This document shows, piece after piece, positions 46,637 to 57,138 of a stretch of DNA of 64,000 nucleotides; the first letter of the stretch is position 1, and each line of letters opens with the position of its first letter. The stretch spans positions 32,443,962 to 32,507,961 of the forward strand of contig JBCNJP010000027.1 in assembly GCA_039602395.1 (NCBI GenBank), written 5' to 3'. Source of the stretch: Deinandra increscens subsp. villosa (lineage: Eukaryota > Streptophyta > Magnoliopsida > Asterales > Asteraceae). The notes beneath the pieces are model-generated. The model was not told the DNA's origin and made no database searches. It saw nothing but the letters and a program-made list of their open reading frames with translations. The position numbers were made by a program, and so were the translations under genes.

Positions 46637-47589
46637 TTTTCAACTTACCTATATAAACCACAAGTCAGTCACATAGCTAATCCATTTTTAATCCTTGATA
46701 TTATCACAAATTAGCACAAATTAGCACAAATTATTATTCAATCAACTAGTTTGTTTTAAGGAAAGATGTGCAGAGTGAAAACAACTTCAATAACAAAACC
46801 TAAGCTAATCATAACTGAAACCCTAACTACCATATGCAAATCTACAATAAACAATAATTGGAAACAAAGTGGTACAGAACATGAAAACAATAACTGGAAT
46901 GCTATAGTAATATCCAAACACTTGCACACATTCAAGGAATGGAAATCAATAGCATACAACTACAATTCATATGATTGATTTGAATATAATCTGATCAATA
47001 GCAAAACCTAAGCTAATCATAACTGAAACCCTAACTACCATATGCAAATCTACAATAAACAATTACAGCCAAGGATTTACGTTATTACTGTGACTCGCGA
47101 ATCTAAATTGATTACCTGAATTAAGCACTAACTGTGACTCGCGAATCTGTGAATCTGTGAAGAAGCGGCCGGAATCTGTGAAGAAACAACGGAATCAGAG
47201 CTTATATTAACCATCGATTTACGTTACTGTGGACGCGAATCTGAGAATCGGTGGATTTTGGGGCGATGAAATTATGATGAAATTACCTGGCAGAGCTTAT
47301 ATCGCAGGGAGAAGAGGTGGACGCGGTGGTCGCAGGCGGAGCAGAGGTGGACGCGGTGGTCGTAGGCGGAGCAGAGGCGGAGCAGAGGTCGAATTTGTGA
47401 GATCGTGAATGGCGCGTATGAAAATTCGAAGGAGTAAAAGGAGAATGCGAGAAAATCTGAATTTGTGATATCTATATGGCAAATATAATGTGTAGAGATC
47501 TGATGGATTTTAATTATTCATAAGTCCCCTAAAACTTTTTTACCCTACAAAATTAGAAGAGATTAAATTATATCTTTTTTACCCTCAAA
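46637..47589. other. CACTA interior, 5' of transposase
   Basis: Probable promoter side of the transposase gene. The phrase AACCTAAGCTAATCATAACTG and its continuation are duplicated (46797-46860 and 47006-47062). A short GC-rich tandem repeat GCAGAGGTGGACGCGGTGGTCG lies at 47311-47390. No second coding gene is convincing. Confidence 0.5.
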
Positions 47590-47993
47590 ATAAAAGTTCA
47601 CACTTCTACATGTGTGAACATTTTTATAAAAAAATACTTCACAATTGTTCATGTGAACATTTTTTTTCACACTTATAGGTGTGAAAGTTTTGGCTTTTTT
47701 TTCACACTTGAATATGTGACAAAAAATATTTATTTTTCACATTTAAGTATGTGATAAAATTTTACATTTCTTCACATGTATAAGTGTGAATTAGTGTTAT
47801 AATATATATTTCACTTTTTAAAATGTAAACATTTTTATTTACATTTAGAAGTGTGAGCTTTTTAGTAACTTTTCACATATTAAACACTTATAAATGTGAA
47901 TAAATTTTAAACGTTTTTAATTGTGAACTTTATGGAAAAAAAGTTCACGCTTTTAAAAAATGTGAAAAAAAAAATGTGAACAATTCAAATTTT
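47590..47993. repeat. CACTA right subterminal repeats
   Basis: Multiple TTCACACTT and AAGTGTGAA-type words, as on the left side, leading up to the terminal TGTTGTAGTG. Confidence 0.75.
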
Positions 47994-48006
47994 TGTTGTA
48001 GTGCAT

Positions 48007-48895
48007 CAATTGTAGCTAGCCTTCAGAAGGTCATTATCGATGGTGTAGAATTAGATAAGAAACGGTGGGGATATAGTTGGGCCCGGCCTTCTAAATATTA
48101 ATCAATGCAATTCATTTTGGGCAAAAGGAAAAGGAGATTATATATGGTTAAGATTATATATGGTTACGAGTGGCGATGTAAATTAAGGTAAAAAAGCACA
48201 TAGTTAAAAGTGTAGGTTTTGTATCTTGATGTTTTATGTACAGCCCGTCAACTCGTGCATATCACTTTCACATTAAAGATATTTTGGTGGTATTTCAAAA
48301 ACTTTTATCGAATAAAACAAAGGTTATTAAGAACAAGTACGAATTCTTATATGATTAAACTGTAACAGTTTAATTGCATATGAATTATATATTAAACAAG
48401 GCAAAAGCTCATCTTTATACGGGGAACAACGATTAATCACATAATTTTAGTTTGTGGTTAACAGTGGACGTCGCTTACAATTATTTTACCTATCAGTAGC
48501 AACTTTAATTACTACTCACACACATTGTCGCTAAACATTTGTTGTAGCTGAATATCAGTTGATAGTGATGTTATCAGTTGCTATTGATCTTACTTTACTA
48601 TCGATATCCAACTTTACTACTAAAACACAAAGTTGTTATCGACCCATAAAGTTGATAACAAATGTATGAACTTGCTACGAACCAATGTATGAAGTTGCTA
48701 GGGATAGACCAACTTTGTTGTTGAGGGTTACTCTTGACTCAGTAGCAAAACTCCCCATCAGGGATGCTACGCCCCTTGGACACCAAAGGGGCATTGCCCC
48801 CTTGAACCCTTAATATTTATTTGAATATATGAAAATAATACACAAAAGTGCAACATACTCAGATTGTCTTATTTCCCATATATTTAACTAGTCTT
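48007..48895. other. intergenic between the CACTA element and the Copia LTR
   Basis: No gene. TAGCAACTTT-like words at 48487-48740 match words in the left flank of the CACTA element. A palindromic phrase CCCCTTGGACACCAAAGGGG sits at 48773-48792. Confidence 0.5.
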
Positions 48896-49346
48896 TGTTG
48901 ATCGAATCCTGAATCGTTAATATAATAAACAGATAATAATAATAAAGATTACCTGTAAGCATCTGGTTGAGATCAGCAGTACTTAGGTTGTCCATCCTGT
49001 GAGTAGCCTTGGTTCCCCTTTAGGGTGTATAGCTAATGATGGTGTAAGGTTTCGTGAGGGTTCACGAAACAGAGAGAGAGCCGAGAGAGATGAGAGAGAG
49101 GTCGAAAGTTTTGTGGTGGTGATTCTCCTTTTAATCTCTCCCAAAGGGCTCTATTTATACACCCAAGGGGAAACCCTAGTCTATCTAGAAAGGGTAATTA
49201 CGTCCATCAAGTAATACCAGATAGGGTCAAATACGTAATTGATTATTTAAGATAAATGATTAAAGGACATAATAAGATTTATATATATATATATATATCC
49301 AAAAATATATATAATAGATATATATATATATAAACTACGTCTTACA
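48896..49346 (-). repeat. 3' LTR of a Copia element (- strand)
   Basis: 451 bp; on the - strand it begins TGTAAGACG and ends GATTCGATCAACA. A purine tract AAGTGGGAGAA lies just inside (49348-49358), and no primer-binding site follows the other end, so it is the 3' LTR of an element extending to the right. The TATA box TATAAATA is at 49152-49159 on the - strand. It is related to the LTR at 20845-21323. Confidence 0.8.
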
Positions 49347-49991
49347 TTCTCCCACTTGGCCGAATGATCATTTATATGAGGTATTAGATAAGTCTAATCA
49401 GAATTTAATACTCATTTCAATTTTAAACCAAAATTACAGCAGAAAAATACAATCATAGAGTTGATTATCCAACTCAAGACCCCCATTAATCATACTACAA
49501 TCCCAAATTTAAAATTCAACATAAATTCAGAATCAATTGCCAAAGTAAGCCATTTCCGTTGATTTATAATAAAACTGTCTATATGTCAAAAGGCATGCAT
49601 AACATATTAAGAGACAAAATCAAACGTATGAGGAAAATTAATAATTAGTCATTCATGTTGTGATATGCTTGGTCATTAGTAAACCTCGTCTTCATTATGA
49701 GCTCTTAGAAAGACTTATGAGGATAGACCTTAAATTATAGGATCCTTAAGCATATCATGAATGTTTTCAATACAAGAAGTTAGTTTCCTCTATTTGTTCT
49801 TGAATGAACAAAACTTGTATCGAAAATTTAATGCAGCTCCGCTCAAAACTGTTACTGTTTTAAGAAATTAGGGTAGCTGACTTTTATCACAATGAGTCTT
49901 CAATATGTCATTTATCTGGAGTTTAGGAGTCTAATGATAAATTTAGCAACAATGACTTGTTATCATTTTCTTATGACTCTTCCATGACTTA
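49347..49991 (-). other. 3' internal region of the - strand Copia element
   Basis: Starts with the polypurine tract and runs to the insertion point of the Sirevirus. No coding sequence recognised. Continues at 62611. Confidence 0.6.
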
Positions 49992-50588
49992 TGTTGGGAA
50001 TGTTCTGCTTGGCAGAAATTCTCTAAGTCAGAGTTCCGAAGGAAGTTAGTCCGGAACTTCCTTCACACTGAGTAGTTCCTCCGGAACTTCTCCTAGTGTT
50101 ACTCCGGAACTTTGACTTATCCCCTGTTGCAAGTTCCAATGCATAAAGCTGTCAGAAAGCAGTTTTACTTTACACCATGCTGTGCACTGTTCACCAATAG
50201 GTCTGCTCAACTGTTCACAGAAGCATGCTTGTACTACAACAACTCTGGAGTAGATATTATTTGTTTATTTAGCCTTAGAGCTAAAAGGAAATAAAAGTAG
50301 ATCTTTTATTTCCTCCTTGCACTATATATATTAGTTGTATTTCCTTTGTTCTATTTCATCGAACACATCTCTTGTTCATCAGTTGTAACTCTCTGTAAAC
50401 ACTGTGAAGTATAAATATAGTAGTGCTTGGAATTGACATCTTGTGTTCATCTACTTTACTTCATGTTTACTTGTTACAGTTTCGATCAAACCGTTTCAAA
50501 CATTAACACAAACAAGTCTGATTCCGCCTTTCTTGTTTGATACTTTTAGTAACTTGTTTGGTTAGTTGTCTCTAACCACGATCCTACA
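49992..50588 (+). repeat. 5' LTR of the Sirevirus-like element
   Basis: TGTTGGGAATG...GATCCTACA. The first 120 bp hold a cluster of GTTCCGAAGGAA, TCCGGAACTTCC and CCTCCGGAACTT words. TATA-like TATATATA is at 50323-50330. Confidence 0.95.
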
Positions 50589-50590
50589 AG

Positions 50591-50602
50591 TGGTATCAGA
50601 GC
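50591..50602 (+). promoter_or_regulatory. Sirevirus primer-binding site
   Basis: TGGTATCAGAGC two bases after the 5' LTR; initiator tRNA-Met type. Confidence 0.9.
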
Positions 50603-50712
50603 TTTGGCTCTTGAGTCCTTAAGTTTTTAAAATTGTATTTTTGAAAACTTTTCTTGCTAAAAGGGTTACTGTTTGATTTGGATAAGACTGTTTTGATTCT
50701 TGATCTCTGAAA

Positions 50713-53595
50713 ATGAGTGAACTAAGGAATGGCAGCACTAACAAACCTCCAACCTTCACTCCTGATGATTTTGACACATGGAAACTCAGAATGGAAATTT
50801 TTTGTAAAAATACCGATCATAAAATGTGGGGTTCCATTGTCAATGGACCAAAAGTCATTACCACCCCATCTGCTACTCAACCTGTTGTTGACCTTGTCAA
50901 AGCGTATGAGAATTATTCTGATGATGATCATAAGGCCTGTGAATGTGACTACAAAGCTTTGTGGGCACTCCAGGCAGCTCTTCCTAATTCCATACTAATA
51001 GGCTTTAAGAGATGCAAAACTGCACATGATCTTTGGAAAGCACTTATTGAAATGTATGAGGGAACAGATGAGGTGAAAGAGAACAAGAAAGACATTTTAA
51101 AACAAAGATATGAAAATTTCTGTCATAAAAGAGGTGAATCAATGTCTGAACAGTACTTAAGATATGTCCGACTTATAGATGAACTACAGGGTGCAGATGT
51201 AAAAATTGACAATGCTGATATAATCAGAAAATTTTTAAGATCATTACCTGAAGTTTGGACTGTCTATACAGTCAGTATCAAGTACAACAAAGACCTTAAA
51301 ACCTTGAAATTAGGAGATCTCTATGGAATGCTGAGTGCACATGAGATGGAAATGAATGAGAAGTCTGGTGTATCATCAAACCAGACATCATCTTCCAAAG
51401 GCACTTTGGCCCTCATCACTGCTCACTCAGAGAACTATTCTGAACCTGAACCATATGTATCATTTCCAGAGTCTCCTAAAGGACATGAAGCATCATACTA
51501 CCAAAACTTTGCTAATGTTGCTAACAGTTCTTATTCAGGTTTCACCAGATCAGATCTAGAGTGCATCAGTGCTGATGATCTAGAGGAGATTGACATCACT
51601 ACCCAACTAGCCATGGTGTCACTTAGGGCTCAAAGGTTCTACAAGAGAACAGGGAGAAAATACAATGGAGCCAAGAATGCTCCTATTGGTCTTGACAAAT
51701 CAAAGGTCAAGTGTTACAACTGTCATCAGTTGGGACATTTTGCCAGGGAGTGTTCTCAACCAAGAAGAGAAAATGGTTACAATGGTGAAAAGAAACAAGA
51801 ATATACCAAACCAAGCTCTTCCTCTGGTCCTACTCCACCAAAGCCCTCTTACAACACCCAAAGCCAAGCAACTGCTGCTGTAGCAAACCAAACAGGGTTT
51901 GTTGACTGGGAAGATGTGATGCATGAGTTTGCTCCAACTAATCATGCCTTGATGGCAAGTGGTTCTTCACCTGCTTCTGCAGAGGTAAACTCTAACTCCA
52001 GCACTGAATCTGAAAATGTGTTATGTACACCTAAGTGTATTGAAGTGGTTGAGAGCTACAAAAAGCATAATCAGGCACTTGTAGATGAACTTAAAAATCT
52101 AAATGAGTTGAAAGAGTACTCAAAAAGGGCTAATATTGCTTACTCAACCAAAACTGATGAACTCAGACAAACAATAGGGATTTTGAAACATCAACAAACA
52201 AATTTTATAACTCAAATGGATGATGTGGTTGAGCAACTAAATATTTCAAAGAAACAAAATGTTGAATATGTGCTTGACATTCAAACCCTAAAAGATCAGC
52301 TAAGGGAAGCCTTGTGCAATGCTGATAAATTTCAAATTGCTAGTGAAAAAGCAGAAAAGTTGTGGCATGAGCACACACATGGGAAGGGAAGGGTATCTTT
52401 TAAAATTGTTGAAAACCCTGATTCATACACTTGTCTTGAAACCCTAACTATTAAAGAAACAAGTGTTCCATTGTCCCCTGACCCATTGGAAATTGGTCCA
52501 GTAACTGAGGACCCTTCCAAAGAAGCTGAAAGTCTGAAAGAGAGTGATGACATGAGAACTGATAGTTTTATTGGCTTTTCTGACATCAAAACTGAATCAA
52601 CCAGCACTTCTGCTGAGGTTGATAAATCAAAGATTTCAAAACCAATTCTTAAAAACCCTAAGAATGTCAGTTTAGAACATGATGATTTCAAACTGTCAAA
52701 ATCTACTACTCAAAGGAATGACAAATCAAAAACTGTTGGAAATCAAATCAGCTCAGTGTCATCAAAACAAAAGTCTCACACCTTTGTGAAAGAATGCATA
52801 ATTTGTGGTGAATTAGGACATGTTGCTGTAAATTGTTCCTACAATCCTTTCAAACAGATAATTAATAATGCTAACACTTCTCCAAGGAGAAACCAAAATT
52901 TGTTAAATTCAAAGAATTTAAAGGATAGCAGGAACATGTCACCAAAAAGATCACATGTTGATCAAAAGATTTCTGGAAAAACTCAAAAGGTCTGGATTGG
53001 AAATGAAAAGAATAACAGCTTTTCATATGTTAAAAGAAACAATTTTTCTAAGGAACAACATTCCGCAGGAACTTCATATCTTCCGGGAGAAAATTCCTCC
53101 GGAAGAAATACAGTTCCCTCGGAACATTTTAAAAACATCAGGTCTTCTAATCCCTCAAAACAAAGACCTGAATTTCAATCCACTGAGTTCATTAATCAAA
53201 TTCACCCATCTTTCAAAGGAAATTCACGAGCAAAATCTGCTCCTCGTGAAAGAAAACAAGTTTTTGAACAGTATGAAGTGCATGATTATCCTGCACAAGT
53301 GAGTTCCTACGGAACTCAGCATCCTCATACTGAAACTTTCAAAGTTGCTGCACAACCAAAACTTGAAACTGCAAGACAAAGAAGCAACAGAAAGTTTAGG
53401 GAAAAGAAGGCTTTTATTAAGAAACATGGTTTTCCCAAATGGCAGAGTTATAACAGAAACTTAAATGAGAAAAATGGTGATTTTTCTGAGTATGATGATT
53501 TTCCTGCAGAACAACTTGTGTTAGGAAACTACTCTTATAATGATGCCATGGGAAGACCCAAGACCACAAAGGCTTGGGTCCCATACTCCAACTGA
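50713..53595 (+). CDS. Sirevirus-like Gag (960 aa)
   Basis: ATG 50713, ending at TGA 53593. The N-terminal DUF4219/UBN2-type gag region is MSELRNGSTNKPPTFTPDDF followed by TWKLRMEIFCKN and ALQAALPNSILIGF. It has two CCHC knuckles, CYNCHQLGHFAREC at residue about 334 and CIICGELGHVAVNC at about 695, 360 residues apart and separated by a coiled-coil-like, Lys/Glu-rich stretch. The tail is basic. Gag of this length is long compared with ordinary Copia (usually 300-400 residues before protease), as in Sireviruses. It is in the same frame as pol but separated from it by two stops (TGA 53593-53595, TAG 53614-53616). It forms the particle. Confidence 0.88.
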   Translation: MSELRNGSTNKPPTFTPDDFDTWKLRMEIFCKNTDHKMWGSIVNGPKVITTPSATQPVVDLVKAYENYSDDDHKACECDYKALWALQAALPNSILIGFKRCKTAHDLWKALIEMYEGTDEVKENKKDILKQRYENFCHKRGESMSEQYLRYVRLIDELQGADVKIDNADIIRKFLRSLPEVWTVYTVSIKYNKDLKTLKLGDLYGMLSAHEMEMNEKSGVSSNQTSSSKGTLALITAHSENYSEPEPYVSFPESPKGHEASYYQNFANVANSSYSGFTRSDLECISADDLEEIDITTQLAMVSLRAQRFYKRTGRKYNGAKNAPIGLDKSKVKCYNCHQLGHFARECSQPRRENGYNGEKKQEYTKPSSSSGPTPPKPSYNTQSQATAAVANQTGFVDWEDVMHEFAPTNHALMASGSSPASAEVNSNSSTESENVLCTPKCIEVVESYKKHNQALVDELKNLNELKEYSKRANIAYSTKTDELRQTIGILKHQQTNFITQMDDVVEQLNISKKQNVEYVLDIQTLKDQLREALCNADKFQIASEKAEKLWHEHTHGKGRVSFKIVENPDSYTCLETLTIKETSVPLSPDPLEIGPVTEDPSKEAESLKESDDMRTDSFIGFSDIKTESTSTSAEVDKSKISKPILKNPKNVSLEHDDFKLSKSTTQRNDKSKTVGNQISSVSSKQKSHTFVKECIICGELGHVAVNCSYNPFKQIINNANTSPRRNQNLLNSKNLKDSRNMSPKRSHVDQKISGKTQKVWIGNEKNNSFSYVKRNNFSKEQHSAGTSYLPGENSSGRNTVPSEHFKNIRSSNPSKQRPEFQSTEFINQIHPSFKGNSRAKSAPRERKQVFEQYEVHDYPAQVSSYGTQHPHTETFKVAAQPKLETARQRSNRKFREKKAFIKKHGFPKWQSYNRNLNEKNGDFSEYDDFPAEQLVLGNYSYNDAMGRPKTTKAWVPYSN

Positions 53596-53616
53596 TCATG
53601 TTCTTTACCTGTGTAG

Positions 53617-56600
53617 GAGTCACCTAATAAATCTCAAGCAACTGTTTGGGTTGTAGACAGTGGGTGCTCCAGTCACATGACAGGAAATAAAAACCTTCTA
53701 GAAAATACAAAAAGATATGATGGTGGTCCCGTTGCTTTTGGAAGCAATGAAGGGTACATTACAGCACTTGGTAATGTATCAAATGGAAGTTTTACTCTTG
53801 ACAAGGTAAGTCTTGTAAATGTTCTGAATTTTAATCTGCTGAGTGTATCACAAATTTGTGATAAGAGGATGAATGTTCTGTTTAATGATGAAGAAGCTCT
53901 AGTACTTAAGCCTGGTCTAAAAATTCCAAATGAAATGATTTTGATAAAAGCAAAAAGGCAAGATGGCTTGTACTTACTTGATATGGCAAGTGCCAAATCT
54001 CTTGATGGCAATACTTGTTTGATATCAAGAGCTTCTGTTGATGAATCTGACCTCTGGCATAGAAGACTTGTACATGTTAATTACAAAACCATGAACAAAC
54101 TTGTTAATTTAGGTTTGGTCAATGGTTTGCCTCAAAAACACTTTAACTGTAATGAGCATTGTACTGCTTGTTTGAAGGGCAAGCAACACAAGTCTTCTCA
54201 TAAGTCCAAAACTGAAAACTCAATTTCTCAACCCTTAGAATTGTTGCACATGGATCTCTTTGGTCCTACTAGGGTAATGAGTTTGGGAAAGAAATCATAT
54301 TGTTTTGTAATCACTGATGATTTTTCAAGATACACATGGGTTTTCTTCCTAAGAACTAAGGATGAAACACCTGAGATTTTAAAATCATTAATCACTCAAC
54401 TTGAAAATCAGTCAAATTTCAAAGTCAAAACAATTAGAAGTGACAATGGCACAGAATTTAAAAATCATGTTTTAAATTCTTTTTGTGAAGAAAAGGGGAT
54501 ATCTAGGCAGTTTAGTGTTGCTAGAACTCCTCAGCAAAATGGTGTAGCTGAAAGGAGAAATAGAACACTGATTGAAGCTGCTAGATCAATGCTGGCTGAG
54601 TCTAAGCTCCCTGTAACTTTCTGGGCTGAAGCAGTGAACACTGCCTGCTATGTTCAGAACAGGGTGCTTGTGGTCAAAGGTAAAAACAAGACACCATATG
54701 AACTTTGGAGAAAAAGAAAACCAAGTATACACTTTCTCAAAGTTTTTGGTTGTCCTGTTACAATATTAATAACCAGTGAGAATTTAGCTAAGTTTGCTGA
54801 AAAGGCAGATGATGGCTTCATGGTTGGTTACTCAGGTATTGCCAAGGCATACAGAGTATACAATCTCAGAACTAAAATTATTGAAGAGTCAATTAATGTG
54901 TTTTTCAATGAAAAATCAACAAATAAGTTTAGTTCTGAACCCACATGGTTATTTGATATTGATTCACTAACCAATGCTTTCAACTTTACTGTTGATAAGT
55001 CTTTTAGTGAGTATGTGCAGTCTCAGGGGGAGAATTCAAATGCAAAGAAGGATGGCTACAAATTTGGTCATTACTACTCCTCTGTCAGCACACAACCTTT
55101 CAAACCTTCAACCATGCCAATTGATGCAATTCAACAAGTCACTGATCCCACTCCAGTGAATGTGGTTGAAACTGAGTCAAGTGACTCTCAGTCACAACAG
55201 GATGGTTATGTCTCAGACACCAGTGATGATGGAAGCTTGCAGCATTCTCCAAATGACAACTTACATGGTGATCTTGATGGTTCTCATGAGTCAAATTTCA
55301 ATGACTCATCTCTTGGAGATACCATCAACTCTGCTAACAACTCAAGTGATCAACATGTCTCTGCTGCAACTACATCAAATTTGCCCCCTTCACAAAGATT
55401 GCCAGGAATTGAGCTTAGTGTCTTGTTGCCCCCAATTATTCCACCAACTAGGCAAGTTCAAAGTCACGAATTTCCAAGTTTTCAGAATACAAATGTCAGC
55501 AAAACTCATCCCATTGAGAATGTGATTGGTGAAGTAAATGCTCCTGTTCTTACAAGAAGCAAATCTGCTGATGCAAACATCTGTTTATTTGCATGCTTCA
55601 TGTCTCAAGAAGAACCAAAACAAGTGGAGCAAGCACTTAAAGACAATCATTGGATTGAAGCTATGCAAGAGGAATTGTTCCAAATCAACAAACAACAGGT
55701 TTGGGAACTGGTTGATTTACCTGTACATGCTCAACCAATTGGAACAAAATGGGTTTTTAGAAACAAGAAGGATGAAAGAGGAATTGTTGTCAAGAACAAA
55801 GCTAGGCTTGTTGTTCAGGGATATTCTCAAGAAGAAGGGATAGACTATGATGAGGTTTTTGCTCCAGTTGCAAGATTAGAGGCAATCAGAATCTTCCTTG
55901 CCTATGCAGCTTTCAAGAACTTCACTGTTTACCAAATGGATGTCAAAAGTGCTTTCCTTTATGGGAAATTGAAGGAAGAAGTTTATGTCTGTCAACCACC
56001 AGGGTTTGAAGACCCACACCATCCTAACAAGGTGTGTAAACTGATCAAGGCTCTCTATGGTCTCAAGCAAGCACCAAGAACTTGGTATGAGACTCTGTCA
56101 AATTACCTGCTTGGCCATGGATACAGGAGAGGAGCCATTGATAAAACTCTCTTCATAAGGAAAGTTGGAAAAGATAAGTTGCTTGTTCAGATTTATGTGG
56201 ATGATATTATCTTTGGATCTACCAATCCTAAGTTGTGTAAGGAGTTTGAGACCCTGATGCAAGATCAATTTGAAATGAGTTCCATGGGTGAACTTAATTT
56301 CTTTCTGGGTCTCCAAGTTAAACAAACTGCAGATGGCATCTTCTTGAATCAGTCAAAATATATTCAAGATATGCTCAAGAGGTTTGATATGCTATCCTCC
56401 TCTTCTGCAAAAACTCCTATCTCAACCTCTCACAATCTGAATTCAGAATCAGAAAGTGAACCTGTTGATCAGCACACTTACAGGGCAATGATTGGTTCTC
56501 TGATGTACTTAACAGCAAGTAGGCCTGATATCATGTTCAGTGTATGCCTATGCTCTAGATATCAATCAGCTCCCAAAGAATCCCACATGAAGGCAGTAAA

Positions 56601-57138
56601 GAGAATATTTAAATACCTCAAAGGTCAACCAAAACTTGGTTTGTGGTATGCAAAAAACAATGACTTTTCTCTTGTTGCCTACACTGACAGTGACTATGGT
56701 GGCTGCTACTTGGATAAGAAATCAACATCAGGAGGATGTCAATTTCTAGGAAATAGGCTTGTATCATGGCAATGCAAGAAACAGACCTGTGTTTCTACAT
56801 CAACTGCTGAAGCTGAGTACATTGCTGCTTCAAGCTGCTGTGGTCAAGTACTTTGGATCCAGAATCAAATGCTGGACTATGGAATCACATTCCTGGAAAC
56901 TCCTATGTATGCAGACAACACCAGTGCCATTTCCATCACCAACAATCCTGTGAAGCACTCTAAGACAAAGCACATCGAAATAAGGTACCATTTCATCAGA
57001 GATTGTGCAGAAAAGAAATTGATTAAGTTACACAAGGTTCATACTGATCTTCAATTAGCTGACCTTTTCACAAAGGCATTTGATGAGGCAAGATTTTTCT
57101 TTCTTATCACAGCTATTGGGATGATGAACTTTGGTTAA
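53617..57138 (+). CDS. Sirevirus-like Pol (protease, integrase, RT, RNase H)
   Basis: The frame is open from 53617 immediately after TAG. It begins with the protease VWVVDSGCSSHMTG (catalytic Asp codon 53656). The first ATG is inside the protease motif, at 53677, so an independent start there would lose the active site. The integrase zinc region has LWHRRLVHVN (the usual Gly is Val) and HCTACLKGKQH. DDE residues are in HMDLFGP, SDNGTEFKN and NGVAERRN. RT has YVDDIIFGS (56194-56205). RNase H has AYTDSDYGG and STAEAEYIA. It ends LADLFTKAFDEARF..., the standard Copia terminus. About 1173 codons, no internal stop. It supplies reverse transcription and integration. Confidence 0.88.
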   Translation, partial: ESPNKSQATVWVVDSGCSSHMTGNKNLLENTKRYDGGPVAFGSNEGYITALGNVSNGSFTLDKVSLVNVLNFNLLSVSQICDKRMNVLFNDEEALVLKPGLKIPNEMILIKAKRQDGLYLLDMASAKSLDGNTCLISRASVDESDLWHRRLVHVNYKTMNKLVNLGLVNGLPQKHFNCNEHCTACLKGKQHKSSHKSKTENSISQPLELLHMDLFGPTRVMSLGKKSYCFVITDDFSRYTWVFFLRTKDETPEILKSLITQLENQSNFKVKTIRSDNGTEFKNHVLNSFCEEKGISRQFSVARTPQQNGVAERRNRTLIEAARSMLAESKLPVTFWAEAVNTACYVQNRVLVVKGKNKTPYELWRKRKPSIHFLKVFGCPVTILITSENLAKFAEKADDGFMVGYSGIAKAYRVYNLRTKIIEESINVFFNEKSTNKFSSEPTWLFDIDSLTNAFNFTVDKSFSEYVQSQGENSNAKKDGYKFGHYYSSVSTQPFKPSTMPIDAIQQVTDPTPVNVVETESSDSQSQQDGYVSDTSDDGSLQHSPNDNLHGDLDGSHESNFNDSSLGDTINSANNSSDQHVSAATTSNLPPSQRLPGIELSVLLPPIIPPTRQVQSHEFPSFQNTNVSKTHPIENVIGEVNAPVLTRSKSADANICLFACFMSQEEPKQVEQALKDNHWIEAMQEELFQINKQQVWELVDLPVHAQPIGTKWVFRNKKDERGIVVKNKARLVVQGYSQEEGIDYDEVFAPVARLEAIRIFLAYAAFKNFTVYQMDVKSAFLYGKLKEEVYVCQPPGFEDPHHPNKVCKLIKALYGLKQAPRTWYETLSNYLLGHGYRRGAIDKTLFIRKVGKDKLLVQIYVDDIIFGSTNPKLCKEFETLMQDQFEMSSMGELNFFLGLQVKQTADGIFLNQSKYIQDMLKRFDMLSSSSAKTPISTSHNLNSESESEPVDQHTYRAMIGSLMYLTASRPDIMFSVCLCSRYQSAPKESHMKAVKRIFKYLKGQPKLGLWYAKNNDFSLVAYTDSDYGGCYLDKKSTSGGCQFLGNRLVSWQCKKQTCVSTSTAEAEYIAASSCCGQVLWIQNQMLDYGITFLETPMYADNTSAISITNNPVKHSKTKHIEIRYHFIRDCAEKKLIKLHKVHTDLQLADLFTKAFDEARFFFLITAIGMMNFG

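Larger units (their letters stand above)
26437..48003 (-). mobile_element. CACTA (En/Spm) transposon, interrupted by nested insertions
   Basis: The left end is CACTACAACA at 26437-26446. The right end is TGTTGTAGTG at 47994-48003. The 3-bp duplication CAT flanks both sides (26434-26436 and 48004-48006). The left terminal repeat is interrupted after 10-11 bp by the retroposon 26448-41184. When the retroposon and one CAACAT copy are set aside, the left end continues at 41191 and matches the right end with the same spacing to AATTGTTCACATT. Subterminal repeats of TTCACACTT/AAGTGTGAA lie at 41225-41515 and 47590-47990. The unit without insertions is about 6.8 kb and encodes TNP2 on the - strand. 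Confidence 0.85.

Noticed and set aside
41859..48003. CACTA element starting at the internal CACTACAACAAAAAC (41859)
   Set aside because: The flanking triplets do not match (ATT against CAT), and the left subterminal repeats would lie outside. The end at 26437 has the matching CAT duplication.
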